A stretch of 31,120 nt of DNA from JAPLDB01 sp964356415 (lineage in GTDB: Bacteria > Bacteroidota > Bacteroidia > AKYH767-A > 2013-40CM-41-45): contig CAYHHK010000041.1 in the NCBI GenBank assembly GCA_964356415.1, positions 1 through 31,120 of the forward strand. Reading direction: 5' to 3'. Shown piece after piece: positions 7,640 to 15,599 of the stretch (within the stretch, counting starts at the first letter, position 1; each line of letters starts with the position of its first letter). The position numbers and the translations under genes are program-made. The notes under the pieces are model-generated. The model was not told where the DNA came from and did no database searches. It saw only the letters and a list, made by a program, of their open reading frames with translations.

Positions 7640-8253
7640 GCTTCCTTAATTTCCCCGGATTTGGGAATGATAACCATGTATTTTCTTTTTTTTTCATTTC
7701 CATCCACTTTTACAAAAACATCGTTTAGCTGATAATCCAACAAAAGATCAGATGCCATATAAAAGGCATGCTTTGCAGATTTAGTTTGCCAGACAAAAAT
7801 TGCAGAGTCATTTAATTCAACTTTTTTAGAAAAACAGTCCCAGATTTCGTTTTCATTAAAACGGCTATCGTTGAATTCAATTTTATCAAGGTAGGTGAGG
7901 GGTTGAATCTTTACCGGAACAACTCCAAAGGGAATCATGTCCAGTTTTTTGGCAGCTGATCTGGTTAGGTCAATGATGCGGCTTTTTTTAAAAGGTCCCC
8001 GGTCATTGATTCTTACCACAACACTTTTATTATTCTGCTTATTCGTCACATGAACAATGCTGTTAAAAGGCAGCGAGCGGTGTGCTGCTGTAAAATCATT
8101 CTGATCGTATTCCTCTCCGTTGCTCGTTTCTCTCCCCTGAAATTTAGGATGATAATAAGATGCCTCGCCGTTTTTTGGAAATGAATCTGTCTGACCAAAA
8201 TGCACCGTTGGTATAAGCAAAATTAAAAGGAAGAGCAGATTTTTAAAATCCAT
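7640..8253 (-). CDS. RlpA-like double-psi beta-barrel lytic transglycosylase family protein, 3' partial
   Basis: An exported protein of which 204 codons are visible. Residues 1-20 are a signal peptide ending HFGQ. A RlpA double-psi beta-barrel domain covers about 28-117: GEASYYHPKFQGRETSNGE, FTAAHRSLPFNSIVHVTN, VVVRINDRGPF and RIIDLTRSAAKKL. Both the RxNDRGPF and the DLT motifs typical of RlpA are present. Family members bind or cleave glycan strands of peptidoglycan. A C-terminal SPOR domain is common, and the visible tail (residues 150-204) may be its start, but it enters the gap. It is divergent from the acetyltransferase gene. The position of the stop codon is unknown. Confidence 0.88.
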
Positions 8254-8296
8254 TGCTGCAAGTTACAACCATGAAATTAATTTGTCAATTCATTTG

Positions 8297-8304
8297 TATC
8301 TTTG
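8297..8304 (+). promoter_or_regulatory. Candidate -7 promoter box for the GNAT gene
   Basis: TATCTTTG matches TAnnTTTG exactly and ends 18 bases before the ATG at 8323. It overlaps the TTG at 8302 that would be an earlier in-frame start, so that start is unlikely. The -33 box is unclear: a TTTG at 8281 is too close. Confidence 0.5.
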
Positions 8305-8322
8305 AATGCTATTTCACAGGTT

Positions 8323-8856
8323 ATGTCTGATACACTTTCGGTACGGGAAATTTCTTTTGATGACATTGATTTGGTTTCCGATTACTGGGCATCATCTGAT
8401 CCTGCATTTCTAATGTCTATGGGAGTGGACCTGGCCAAGGTACCTTCCAGGGTTGATCTGGTTAAAATGCTTCAGCAACAGCTTTCTCTGTCATACAAGG
8501 AGAAGTTATCATACGCTGTCATTTGGCTGGTAAATGGACAGCCTTCCGGACATTCAAATATTAATAAGATAATTTATGGTAAGGAAGCATTCATGCATCT
8601 TCATTTATGGAATTCCAAAAACCGGAGAAAGGGCTTCGGAACAGAAATGGTGAAAATGACAATTCCATATTTTTTTAAAAACTACAAACTGGAAAAGCTG
8701 ATTTGCGAACCATATGCATTAAACCCGGCACCTAATAATACGCTGAGAAAGGTAGGGTTTGAGTTTGTAAAAAGTTATCGAACAATTCCCGGTTCTCTGA
8801 ACTTTGAACAAGATGTTAATCAGTGGGAATTAACTTCTGAAATTTTTTTTCGTTAA
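8323..8856 (+). CDS. GNAT family N-acetyltransferase
   Basis: A 177-residue cytosolic protein of the RimJ/RimL-like GNAT group, transferring an acetyl group from acetyl-CoA to an amine. The acetyl-CoA loop is NRRKGFGTEM, preceded by strands with FMHLHLW and followed by a C-terminal part typical of the fold (LEKLICEPYALNPAPNNTLRKVGFEF). The acceptor is unknown. I chose the ATG at 8323, preceded by AGG seven bases upstream, over a TTG at 8302. The gene stands alone between divergent rlpA and convergent lipoprotein genes. Confidence 0.88.
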   Translation: MSDTLSVREISFDDIDLVSDYWASSDPAFLMSMGVDLAKVPSRVDLVKMLQQQLSLSYKEKLSYAVIWLVNGQPSGHSNINKIIYGKEAFMHLHLWNSKNRRKGFGTEMVKMTIPYFFKNYKLEKLICEPYALNPAPNNTLRKVGFEFVKSYRTIPGSLNFEQDVNQWELTSEIFFR

Positions 8857-8880
8857 ATAAATGAACATAGTCGCTGACTT

Positions 8881-8912
8881 ATAAGTCATGCGTTTATGCT
8901 GACTTATTTTTT
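8881..8912 (+). terminator. Intrinsic terminator of the GNAT gene
   Basis: ATAAGTCA and TGACTTAT form an 8-bp stem, with a further GC/GC pair after a bulge, followed by five T. It lies 24 bases after the GNAT stop. It reaches into the 3' end of the convergent lipoprotein gene and includes that gene's stop codon. The opposite orientation has no T run. Confidence 0.75.
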
Positions 8913-9410
8913 CAAAGGAGCTCCAACTGCAATTGCGCAATCATGTCCCGGCTGACCATGTGGGGGGTTCATGCCGGGAGCAGTTGAAACTGGTGCTGAG
9001 GAAGCCGGAGGTTGGGCCCCAGGTGATGAATTTATAGTTGGAGCAGTAGAAATCGTTTGTGTATTCAGTGGTGTACCGGTACCCTGTGGTGCCACGGCAG
9101 GCGTTGATGGTGCAGAGCTAAGCGGCGCCCCAACGCTGATATCGCACCTGTGTCCCGGCTGGCCATGTGCCGGATTCATTCCTGCTGCAACGGCTACAGG
9201 ATTTTGAGTTGCAGATGAATGATCAGCATTGACAGGAATGTCGGCAGACGTACCAATATCAGAAGGTGATTGTGTAACTGGTTCTGTAGATGGAGCACTA
9301 CTATTTATATTGGTTGAATCGGAACCATCGACCGTATCGGTTTTGGTTTCACTGTTGCATGAATAAAGAAAGGCAATTACAATAAACAATCCCAGGCAAG
9401 TATTTTTCAT
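8904..9410 (-). CDS. Small lipoprotein with a duplicated Cys/His motif
   Basis: A 168-residue protein. The signal ends in a lipobox (FLYSC, Cys18), so it should be lipid anchored. Residues 19-76 and 98-145 are low-complexity Ser/Thr/Pro/Ala linkers. Two copies of a 21-residue motif, GMNPxHGQPGHxC followed by xIxVGAPL, lie at 77-97 and 146-166; the second ends two residues before the C-terminus. Each copy has one Cys and two His, which could bind a metal or haem-like ligand; that is inference. I recall the motif from Bacteroidota proteins of unknown function. The start at 9410 is chosen because the signal peptide begins there; an ORF extending to 9461 would run through a -7-like box (TATCTTTA, 9432-9439). 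Confidence 0.82.
   Translation of the reverse strand: MKNTCLGLFIVIAFLYSCNSETKTDTVDGSDSTNINSSAPSTEPVTQSPSDIGTSADIPVNADHSSATQNPVAVAAGMNPAHGQPGHRCDISVGAPLSSAPSTPAVAPQGTGTPLNTQTISTAPTINSSPGAQPPASSAPVSTAPGMNPPHGQPGHDCAIAVGAPLKK
8913..8975 (-). repeat. Intragenic motif repeat, copy 2
   Basis: Codes for GMNPPHGQPGHDC plus AIAVGAPL, residues 146-166 of the lipoprotein. It pairs with the copy at 9120-9182. Protein identity is high while the DNA has diverged, so the duplication is old and under selection. Confidence 0.85.
9120..9182 (-). repeat. Intragenic motif repeat, copy 1
   Basis: Codes for GMNPAHGQPGHRC plus DISVGAPL, residues 77-97 of the lipoprotein. It differs from the second copy at five of 21 residues. 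Confidence 0.85.
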
Positions 9411-9467
9411 TTTGATTTTATTTAGATTGAGTAAAGATAGTAGATACTTTATGAAGATCATTAATAA

Positions 9468-10034
9468 TTAATTCAATCTTTTAGAAATAATTCCTTCTAC
9501 CCTTGCAAAAAGGTCGGTCGGATTGGTTAGACGCCAGTTGAAATCCTCCAGTTCACCGCCGGTTACAAAATAGTAATCAAGGTTGAAGCGTTGCATTTCA
9601 TTCAATACATGGGGACGAAAATTTAGTGCTGCAATCCATCCGTCTCCGACATCGTCGAACCATTCTTCGTAATAGCTGTCATCAGAGCCATGAAAATTAA
9701 GGACATTCTCTCCGATGAGAATATATTTATTGATACCTGCTCTGTCCAGTTCTTCAATGACTTCCCTTTTTAAAAACATGATGTCATTGTAAAGTGCATC
9801 ATTCCACTCTCCAATGAATTCAAGTATAGCAAAATGACGTTCGTAATCTGCGAACAGGATCTTCAAATAAAGTGTATTGGATCCGAATTGGTCCCATTGC
9901 GGATGGATGTAATAGTTGTAGACGGTATTTGAAAATTCAAATTCAGAATAGACCGTGCCGTAAAAAGGAGAATTTTCGTCTTCAGCAGAAATGTAAAATT
10001 CACTCCAGTTATAAAATGGTTCGATATCCTGCAT
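9468..10034 (-). CDS. Conserved Bacteroidota protein of unknown function
   Basis: A 188-residue soluble, acidic and aromatic-rich protein with no signal peptide or membrane segment. Notable stretches are FYNWSEFYISAEDENSPFYG, ILIGENVLNFHGSDDSYYEE, GDGWIAALNFRPHV and NLDYYFVTGG. I recognise the sequence type as a conserved hypothetical of this phylum but cannot name a domain or function. It lies 74 bases downstream of murQ on the same strand, with its own perfect -7 box at 10056-10063, so it may be transcribed separately. The ATG at 10034 is the only start consistent with the conserved N-terminus and the promoter. Confidence 0.85.
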   Translation of the reverse strand: MQDIEPFYNWSEFYISAEDENSPFYGTVYSEFEFSNTVYNYYIHPQWDQFGSNTLYLKILFADYERHFAILEFIGEWNDALYNDIMFLKREVIEELDRAGINKYILIGENVLNFHGSDDSYYEEWFDDVGDGWIAALNFRPHVLNEMQRFNLDYYFVTGGELEDFNWRLTNPTDLFARVEGIISKRLN

Positions 10035-10055
10035 TTGTAATAATTAATCCCGCTG

Positions 10056-10063
10056 CAAAGATA
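10056..10063 (-). promoter_or_regulatory. Candidate -7 promoter box for the conserved hypothetical gene
   Basis: TATCTTTG on the minus strand matches TAnnTTTG exactly, 21 bases before the ATG at 10034. No good -33 TTG is visible. Confidence 0.5.
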
Positions 10064-10108
10064 TTCCGAAAAAAATAATGTTCGGATGTGAATGAAAATA
10101 AATCAGGG

Positions 10109-10921
10109 CTAGTTCTTCCGACTTTCTTCGATTGCTTTTCGCACGCTTCCGAATTTTTTTAATAGATTTTCAGCTACGCTTTCAGTGATATGTAATTCAT
10201 CCATGAGCATTTTGGTTCCCCGGTGAATGAGTTTATTGTTACTAAGTTGCATATCAACCATTTTATTGTTTTTGATTCTTCCCAACTGAATCATCACGGA
10301 AGTTGAGATCATATTAAGAACTAACTTTTGAGCTGTTCCGGCTTTCATTCTTGTACTTCCGGTAACAAATTCCGGCCCTACAATAACTTCGATCGGATAG
10401 TGTGCTGCCTTTGACAGTGGTGAATCCGGATTGCATGTAATGGCAATGGTCAGAATATTGTTTTTTGAGCAACATTGAAGAGCTCCCACAACATAAGGTG
10501 TACTGCCGGACGCAGCAATTCCAATGACAACATCATTTTTAGAGATCTGATGTGCGACCAAATCATTCCAGCCGGCCTCTGGATCATCTTCCGCAAATTC
10601 TACTGCTTTTCTGATAGCATTGTCGCCGCCCGCAATAATGCCAATGACCCGGCCATGTTCCAGTCCAAATGTGGGAGGAAGTTCAGAAGCATCAACAATT
10701 CCAAGGCGCCCGCTGGTTCCCGCGCCAAGGTAAAAGAGTCGTCCGCCTTCCTTGAGCTTTTGAGTAACAAGCATTACAACTGTTTCTATGCGGTGGAGGC
10801 AACGTTCAATTGCATTTGGAACCTTCTTGTCTTCTGAATTCATGTTCTTCAGCAGATCAATAATCTCCATTTTTTCTAAATCCTGATAAAGAGAATCCTT
10901 CTCCGTTATTCTTTCAATCAT
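10109..10921 (-). CDS. murQ: N-acetylmuramic acid 6-phosphate etherase MurQ
   Basis: A 270-residue cytosolic SIS-domain enzyme that cleaves the lactyl ether of MurNAc-6-phosphate to GlcNAc-6-phosphate and D-lactate during peptidoglycan recycling. The SIS sugar-phosphate site is FYLGAGTSGRLGIVDASELPP, whose Glu in ASELPPTFG is a family active-site residue. GIIAGGDNAIRKAVEFAEDD, GIAASGSTPYV and the MurQ signature GSTRMKAGTAQK follow. The ATG at 10921 (MIERITEKDS) is preferred over a TTG five codons upstream at 10936. No murP, nagZ or MurNAc kinase is nearby, so the source of the substrate is not shown here. Confidence 0.96.
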   Translation of the reverse strand: MIERITEKDSLYQDLEKMEIIDLLKNMNSEDKKVPNAIERCLHRIETVVMLVTQKLKEGGRLFYLGAGTSGRLGIVDASELPPTFGLEHGRVIGIIAGGDNAIRKAVEFAEDDPEAGWNDLVAHQISKNDVVIGIAASGSTPYVVGALQCCSKNNILTIAITCNPDSPLSKAAHYPIEVIVGPEFVTGSTRMKAGTAQKLVLNMISTSVMIQLGRIKNNKMVDMQLSNNKLIHRGTKMLMDELHITESVAENLLKKFGSVRKAIEESRKN

Positions 10922-11028
10922 AAATATTTGAAACAAAAATTAATTGTCACGTCAACAAAATGTACGAGGTAAAATAAATCAAAAAAAATTCAATAACAAA
11001 TGTTGTAACTCATACTTTGACATTAATT

Positions 11029-13437
11029 TTAAACAATTGGGAATTTTCCCGGATTGTAATCATTCATCAGATTGTATACAGAATCAATCACATGCTCAAC
11101 GCCGGGCTTTGAAAAATAATCACCATCTGACCCATATGCCGGCCGATGAGGCATTGAAGTAAGAGTTACAGGTGCGGAATCAAGCAATTCAAAACCTTTT
11201 TGCACCTCAAGAATTTGCTGAAGAATATAAGCACTTGCCCCGCCGGGAACGTCCTCATCAACAATTAATAGCTTTCCTGTTTTTCTCAGGGATTCCTTGA
11301 TAGAATGATGAATATCAAATGGTAGAAGCGATTGTACATCGATCACTTCGCAGGAAATATCAAATTGCTGCAATTGCTTCACAGCATCCAAAACAATCCT
11401 GCAACAGGAGCCATATGTAACAATTGTTATATCGTTGCCTTCACAAATAACTTCAGGGATTCCTATAGGAACCCTAAACTCACCGAGATTTGCGGGGAGT
11501 TTTTCTTTTAACCTGTATCCATTGAGGCATTCAATAATAACTGCGGGTTCATCGCCGGCCAGCATTGTATTGTAAAATCCTGCGGCCTGTGTCATGTTGC
11601 GAGGAACAAGTATGTGAATACCCCGCAGCGCATTAATGATCATTCCCAATGGTGAGCCACTGTGCCAGATTCCTTCGAGCCTGTGCCCCCGGGTTCGGAT
11701 AATCAATGGCGCTTTTTGTCCTCCCCTTGTTCTGTATTGGAGTGTGGCAAGATCATCACTCAATGTCTGTAGTCCATACAATAGATAATCGAGGTATTGA
11801 ATTTCAGCAATGGGCCGCAAACCACGCAATGCAAGGCCAATTCCTTGACCCACAATGGTTGCTTCACGGATGCCTGTATCTGAGATCCTGACCTCGCCAA
11901 ACTTTGCCTGTAGCCCTGCAAATCCCTGGTTTACATCACCAATTTTTCCAACATCTTCTCCAAAAGCAACGAGTCGGGAATCTTTTGAAAACAATGCATC
12001 AAAATTTGCCTGCATGAGTTCCCGGCCGTCAACCATGATGGCATCAGAGGTATATTGAACCGGAATCGCAGGAATGTTTAATGCCGCTTCGGCAGACCTG
12101 CTGTGCAAGTGTGAATTATAACGCTCCGCATTTAATTCTTTATAGGAAGCAATCCATTGCTTAAGTTCATTTCTTGATGGTGTTGAATCATTTCTGGTCA
12201 GGTACAATACTTTACTGACGGAACTTACGACTTCCCTTCGGGCCGGCTCAAGTGAACCAAGAAGTTCCTCTTTTATTTTTTGGATGAAAACGCCCTGTGA
12301 ACTTTGATTTGCAATCTTGTCAAAGAAATTACAAACTGTATTGATCTCCTCTTTCACCGGATTCATAAAAGCATCCCAAGCATGACGACGTGAACTGTTG
12401 ACAAACTTTTTCGCCTCAGCTTCGATCTCATCAATTTCTGATTGAGTTGCAATTGCAGACGAAAGCATCCACTCTTTCATTTTTTTAAGGCAGTCATATT
12501 CTTCTTCCCACTCCAGTCGCTCTTTTGATTTATATCTTTCATGTGAACCGGAAGTTGAATGCCCTTGAGGCTGCGTCATTTCCTGAATGTGAAACAGAAC
12601 AGGTACCTGCTCAGTCCTGCAAATAGAAATTCCCTTTTCATACATTTCGCATAAACCGGCATAATCCCACCCTTTTCCCCGGAGAATAACATACCCTTCT
12701 CCTTTTTCATTTCTTTCAAACCCTGAGAGAATTTCGCTGATATTCTGTTTGGTGGTTTGGTACCTGGCCGGAACAGATATTCCATAACCATCATCCCACA
12801 CACTTATTGCCATTGGTATCTGTAAGACACCGGCAGCATTGATCGATTCCCAAAAAATTCCTTCTGATGTGCTTGCATCTCCGATTGTACCGAATGCAAC
12901 TTCATTTCCTTTATTGCTGAATTGATCCATGCCATGCAATGCAGGATTATTTCTGAAAAGTTTTGATGCCCATGCAAGCCCAACCAGGCGCGGCATTTGA
13001 CCGGCAGTAGGGGAGATGTCGCTTGATGAATTGTACTGTTCTGCAATGTTTTTCCAGGAACCATCTTCATTCAGACTGCGCGTAGAAAAATGTCCATTCA
13101 TAGAACGGCCTGCTGAGGAGGGTTCTGCTGTTACATCAGGATTTGCATATAACTGTGCAAAGAATTTAGTGATGTCACTTTCACCAATGGCAAACATAAA
13201 AGTCTGGTCACGGTAGTAACCGGAACGCCAGTCTCCTTTCCTGAATTGCCTTGACATTGCAATCTGGGCAATTTCTTTTCCATCTCCGAAAATACCGAAT
13301 TTGGCTTTGCCGGTAAGCACTTCTTTTCTTCCTGTTAAACTTGCCTGCCGGCTTTCGTATGCAAGTTTGTAATCAGCAATAACTGATTTTTTAAATGTAT
13401 CAAAGTCAATAGCTTTGTCTGTCCCGATGTCCCCCAT
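11029..13437 (-). CDS. Fused alpha/beta E1 component of a 2-oxoacid dehydrogenase
   Basis: An 802-residue cytosolic thiamine-diphosphate enzyme with the E1 alpha and beta chains in one polypeptide. Alpha part, about 1-400: RSGYYRDQTFMFAIG, the diphosphate-binding GDASTSEGIFWESINAAG (from Asp187) and the loop TQPQGHSTSGSHERYK. Beta part, about 455-802: FGEDVGKIGDVNQGF, REATIVGQGIGLALRG, RTRGHRLEG and DEDVPGGASAYILQQ. It decarboxylates a 2-oxo acid and passes the acyl group to a lipoyl E2. Likely substrates are branched-chain 2-oxo acids or pyruvate, and the sequence does not decide. No E2 or E3 gene is in the window. The start is ATG 13437; a TTG three codons earlier is possible. A perfect -7 box lies at 13472-13479. 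Confidence 0.92.
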   Translation of the reverse strand: MGDIGTDKAIDFDTFKKSVIADYKLAYESRQASLTGRKEVLTGKAKFGIFGDGKEIAQIAMSRQFRKGDWRSGYYRDQTFMFAIGESDITKFFAQLYANPDVTAEPSSAGRSMNGHFSTRSLNEDGSWKNIAEQYNSSSDISPTAGQMPRLVGLAWASKLFRNNPALHGMDQFSNKGNEVAFGTIGDASTSEGIFWESINAAGVLQIPMAISVWDDGYGISVPARYQTTKQNISEILSGFERNEKGEGYVILRGKGWDYAGLCEMYEKGISICRTEQVPVLFHIQEMTQPQGHSTSGSHERYKSKERLEWEEEYDCLKKMKEWMLSSAIATQSEIDEIEAEAKKFVNSSRRHAWDAFMNPVKEEINTVCNFFDKIANQSSQGVFIQKIKEELLGSLEPARREVVSSVSKVLYLTRNDSTPSRNELKQWIASYKELNAERYNSHLHSRSAEAALNIPAIPVQYTSDAIMVDGRELMQANFDALFSKDSRLVAFGEDVGKIGDVNQGFAGLQAKFGEVRISDTGIREATIVGQGIGLALRGLRPIAEIQYLDYLLYGLQTLSDDLATLQYRTRGGQKAPLIIRTRGHRLEGIWHSGSPLGMIINALRGIHILVPRNMTQAAGFYNTMLAGDEPAVIIECLNGYRLKEKLPANLGEFRVPIGIPEVICEGNDITIVTYGSCCRIVLDAVKQLQQFDISCEVIDVQSLLPFDIHHSIKESLRKTGKLLIVDEDVPGGASAYILQQILEVQKGFELLDSAPVTLTSMPHRPAYGSDGDYFSKPGVEHVIDSVYNLMNDYNPGKFPIV

Positions 13438-13471
13438 AAATGCCAAAGCACCAGATAGTGGATGCTTTTGA

Positions 13472-13479
13472 CAAATATA
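13472..13479 (-). promoter_or_regulatory. Candidate -7 promoter box for the E1 gene
   Basis: TATATTTG on the minus strand matches TAnnTTTG exactly, 34 bases before the ATG at 13437, inside the 86-base gap after the upstream oxidoreductase. It suggests that the E1 gene is transcribed separately from the block upstream. Confidence 0.5.
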
Positions 13480-13523
13480 TAAAAGTTAAACCGGATACTG
13501 CACAGCTACATTAAAAAGCCAGG

Positions 13524-14174
13524 TTATTTTCTTAAAAGCTTAAAAGCATGGGCCCATTGGTTTTGGAGAAAGCCCGGTATACACCAAAGCATGCAAAGCG
13601 GTTCAATAGCCCGGCTTGCCTCAATCATGCCACAGTCAAGCGTTTCCCAATGAAATGAAGTAAGGAAGTCAGTAACTTGTTTCTTTGCTTCGGCATTGTT
13701 GCCGCAAATGAACATGGTGGGCAGGCTGTCGCCGAATTGCTTACCGTTGGTCATGAAAGCGCTCCCAACGCTATTGAAGCATTTCACAATATGCGCCTCG
13801 GGTAACCAGGATTGAATATGTTCACCAAGGGAATCATTGGCTGCAGTAAAAAATTTCATTACTCCGTTTACAGCTGGTTCCTGTGAGATCGGGTTGGTAG
13901 TGTCAATCACAGTTTTTCCCTTGAAATCACTTTTGTCTGTCATTTCAATGGCATCTTTCGCTATCCGACCGGCAACAGTTAGTACGATCAAGTCGCCAAA
14001 TTTTGCGGCATCAGTAAAACTTCCGGCTAGCGCCCTGTTGTTTTCCGATAAAAACTTTTTCACTTCATCTTTTGCAATGTTGCGGGTGCCCAGCATGACA
14101 TCATGCCCAAGGCTGAGAAATCCTTTGGCAAGTGTGCGGCCAACAATTCCTGTTCCAATAATTCCTATTTTCAT
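13524..14174 (-). CDS. NADP oxidoreductase, F420-dependent reductase-like family
   Basis: A 216-residue cytosolic protein. An N-terminal Rossmann fold (MKIGIIGTGIVGRTLAKGF, GxGxxG at 7-12) is followed by TRN, the usual end of the nucleotide-binding strand in this family (pattern GTRN, with Arg suggesting NADP). The C-terminal half (HIVKCFNSVGSAFM, MFICGNNAEAKKQV) matches the F420H2:NADP oxidoreductase/YqgE-like Rossmann superfamily. Bacteroidota are not known to make F420, so an NADP-linked reductase with another partner is more likely. It lies 12 bases downstream of the glutathione peroxidase gene and is probably co-transcribed with it. Confidence 0.88.
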   Translation of the reverse strand: MKIGIIGTGIVGRTLAKGFLSLGHDVMLGTRNIAKDEVKKFLSENNRALAGSFTDAAKFGDLIVLTVAGRIAKDAIEMTDKSDFKGKTVIDTTNPISQEPAVNGVMKFFTAANDSLGEHIQSWLPEAHIVKCFNSVGSAFMTNGKQFGDSLPTMFICGNNAEAKKQVTDFLTSFHWETLDCGMIEASRAIEPLCMLWCIPGFLQNQWAHAFKLLRK

Positions 14175-14186
14175 TTTCTGATATAT

Positions 14187-14816
14187 TTAGTTGGTTGATA
14201 TTAATTGATCTTGATCCAAAGAAGAAGCCTCATTAATCCGGGCTATTATTTTTAGGTCCATGGGGTCCGTTTTGTGAGAAAAGAAATGTAGCAAGTTTCC
14301 ATGCTCGCTAATCAGGTATTTACAAAAATTCCAGTTTGGGTCTTTTTCATTCCAGCCGTTGAGTTCTTTTGTTGTGAGCCAGCGGAAAATGTCATGTTTG
14401 TTATTTCCTACAACATCAATTTTTTTTGTGAGAGGGAAAGATACGCCATAATTGGTTTGGCAGAAACTCAGGATTTCTTTTTCACCTCCGGGTTCCTGGG
14501 CGCCAAAATTATTGGAAGGAAGACCAATTACAACCAGGACATCCCTGAACTTTTCTGATAATTTTTGCAGACCATCATATTGGGGAGTGAAACCACATTC
14601 AGAGGCTGTATTGACAAGCAATATTTTCTTGCCTTTGTACGCGCTGAAATCAATTTCTTTTCCATCAATACCTTCAATTTTATAATCGTATATTGATTTT
14701 GTTGGGTTCATTGTGAGATCGTTATTTGAAACAACAACGCCGGCATCAAAAAGTTTATTCAATAATTTGCGAATAGGATATATCAATTGACCAAGAAAAG
14801 GAAGTAAACGAAACAT
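14187..14816 (-). CDS. Glutathione peroxidase family thiol peroxidase
   Basis: A 209-residue protein with a thioredoxin fold. Residues 1-38 are an N-terminal amphipathic extension (LGQLIYPIRKLLNKLF) and the peroxidase domain is about 39-200. Peroxidatic Cys74 lies in NTASECGFTPQY, and the WNFCKYL box carries the Trp and Asn of the active-site tetrad. The usual Gln box NQFG reads NNFG here (GLPSNNFGAQEPGG). Members without selenocysteine normally use thioredoxin rather than glutathione to reduce hydroperoxides. The start ATG abuts the stop codon of the SDR gene (TGA then ATG), supporting translational coupling and this start over an internal Met at residue 36. Confidence 0.92.
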   Translation of the reverse strand: MFRLLPFLGQLIYPIRKLLNKLFDAGVVVSNNDLTMNPTKSIYDYKIEGIDGKEIDFSAYKGKKILLVNTASECGFTPQYDGLQKLSEKFRDVLVVIGLPSNNFGAQEPGGEKEILSFCQTNYGVSFPLTKKIDVVGNNKHDIFRWLTTKELNGWNEKDPNWNFCKYLISEHGNLLHFFSHKTDPMDLKIIARINEASSLDQDQLISTN

Positions 14817-15599
14817 TCAGTTCTTTTTTCCTTCCTCTGTTTTCTTTACGAAGTAATACGCGTTGGCCTGAGCAAGCGGAGTTATTTCAATTTCATTAAG
14901 TACAACGTGCGGTGGGCGTGTTGCAGCAAAGAAAATCACATCGGCAACATCTGACGCAGAAACCGGAGTGTATCCTTCATACACTTTTTTAGCCCTCTCT
15001 GCATCGCCCTTATAGCGAACGAGGGAGAATTCAGTTTCACATGCACCGGGGCTTACATTTGTTACCTTAATTCCATGTGGCAACAGATCAATGCGCATAC
15101 TTTTTGAAATGGCATCAACTGCAAATTTTGTAGCTCCATAAATATTTCCTTTCAGGTAGGCCTGCTTTCCGGCAATTGAACCAAGGTTAATTATGTGCCC
15201 ATAGCCCTGTGCAACCATCATAGGCATTACCATCCGGGATATATAAAGCAAACCTTTTATATTGGTGTCAATCATGGTTTCCCAGTCATCAATATCACCC
15301 TCATGAATAAGTGAAAGTCCTTGCGCAAGCCCTGCATTGTTGACAAGTACATCTATTTTTTTCCAGTCCCGGGGAAGGTCATTGATTGCCAGTTCAACTT
15401 CTTTTCTTTTCCTGATATCAAAACAAAGAGACAAAACCTTTACCTGAAATGTTTTGATCAGTTCCTTTTCAATTTCTTTTAGTCTCTCAGCGCGGCGGCC
15501 GGTAATGATTATGTTCCAGCCAAGCTCTGCAAATTTGAATGCAGTAGCTTTTCCGAATCCGGCGGTAGCACCTGTGATGAGAATGATTTTTTCTTTCAT
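14817..15599 (-). CDS. Short-chain dehydrogenase (YdfG-like 3-hydroxy acid dehydrogenase type)
   Basis: A 260-residue cytosolic classical SDR. The NADP-binding TGATAGFGKATA (residues 8-19) is followed by TGRR, where the Arg favours NADP, then NNAGLAQG, the catalytic Ser in GSIAG and the YGATK Tyr-Lys pair. The middle section (DDWETMIDTNIKGLLYISR) and the C-terminal region resemble E. coli YdfG, an NADP-dependent 3-hydroxy acid/L-allo-threonine dehydrogenase; substrate assignment is by resemblance only. The ATG at 15599 overlaps the stop of the permease gene (ATGA); longer ORF starts upstream would lie inside the permease gene and precede the Rossmann motif by an unrelated stretch. Confidence 0.92.
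   Translation of the reverse strand: MKEKIILITGATAGFGKATAFKFAELGWNIIITGRRAERLKEIEKELIKTFQVKVLSLCFDIRKRKEVELAINDLPRDWKKIDVLVNNAGLAQGLSLIHEGDIDDWETMIDTNIKGLLYISRMVMPMMVAQGYGHIINLGSIAGKQAYLKGNIYGATKFAVDAISKSMRIDLLPHGIKVTNVSPGACETEFSLVRYKGDAERAKKVYEGYTPVSASDVADVIFFAATRPPHVVLNEIEITPLAQANAYYFVKKTEEGKKN

Noticed and set aside
7640..7732. Plus-strand continuation of the ABC exporter beyond gap 1
   Set aside because: The residues after the filler are antisense to the RlpA-like gene and do not resemble the end of an ABC ATPase.
10475..10837. A 120-residue plus-strand ORF opposite murQ
   Set aside because: It is a shadow of murQ: no start context and no recognisable sequence, while murQ is unmistakable.
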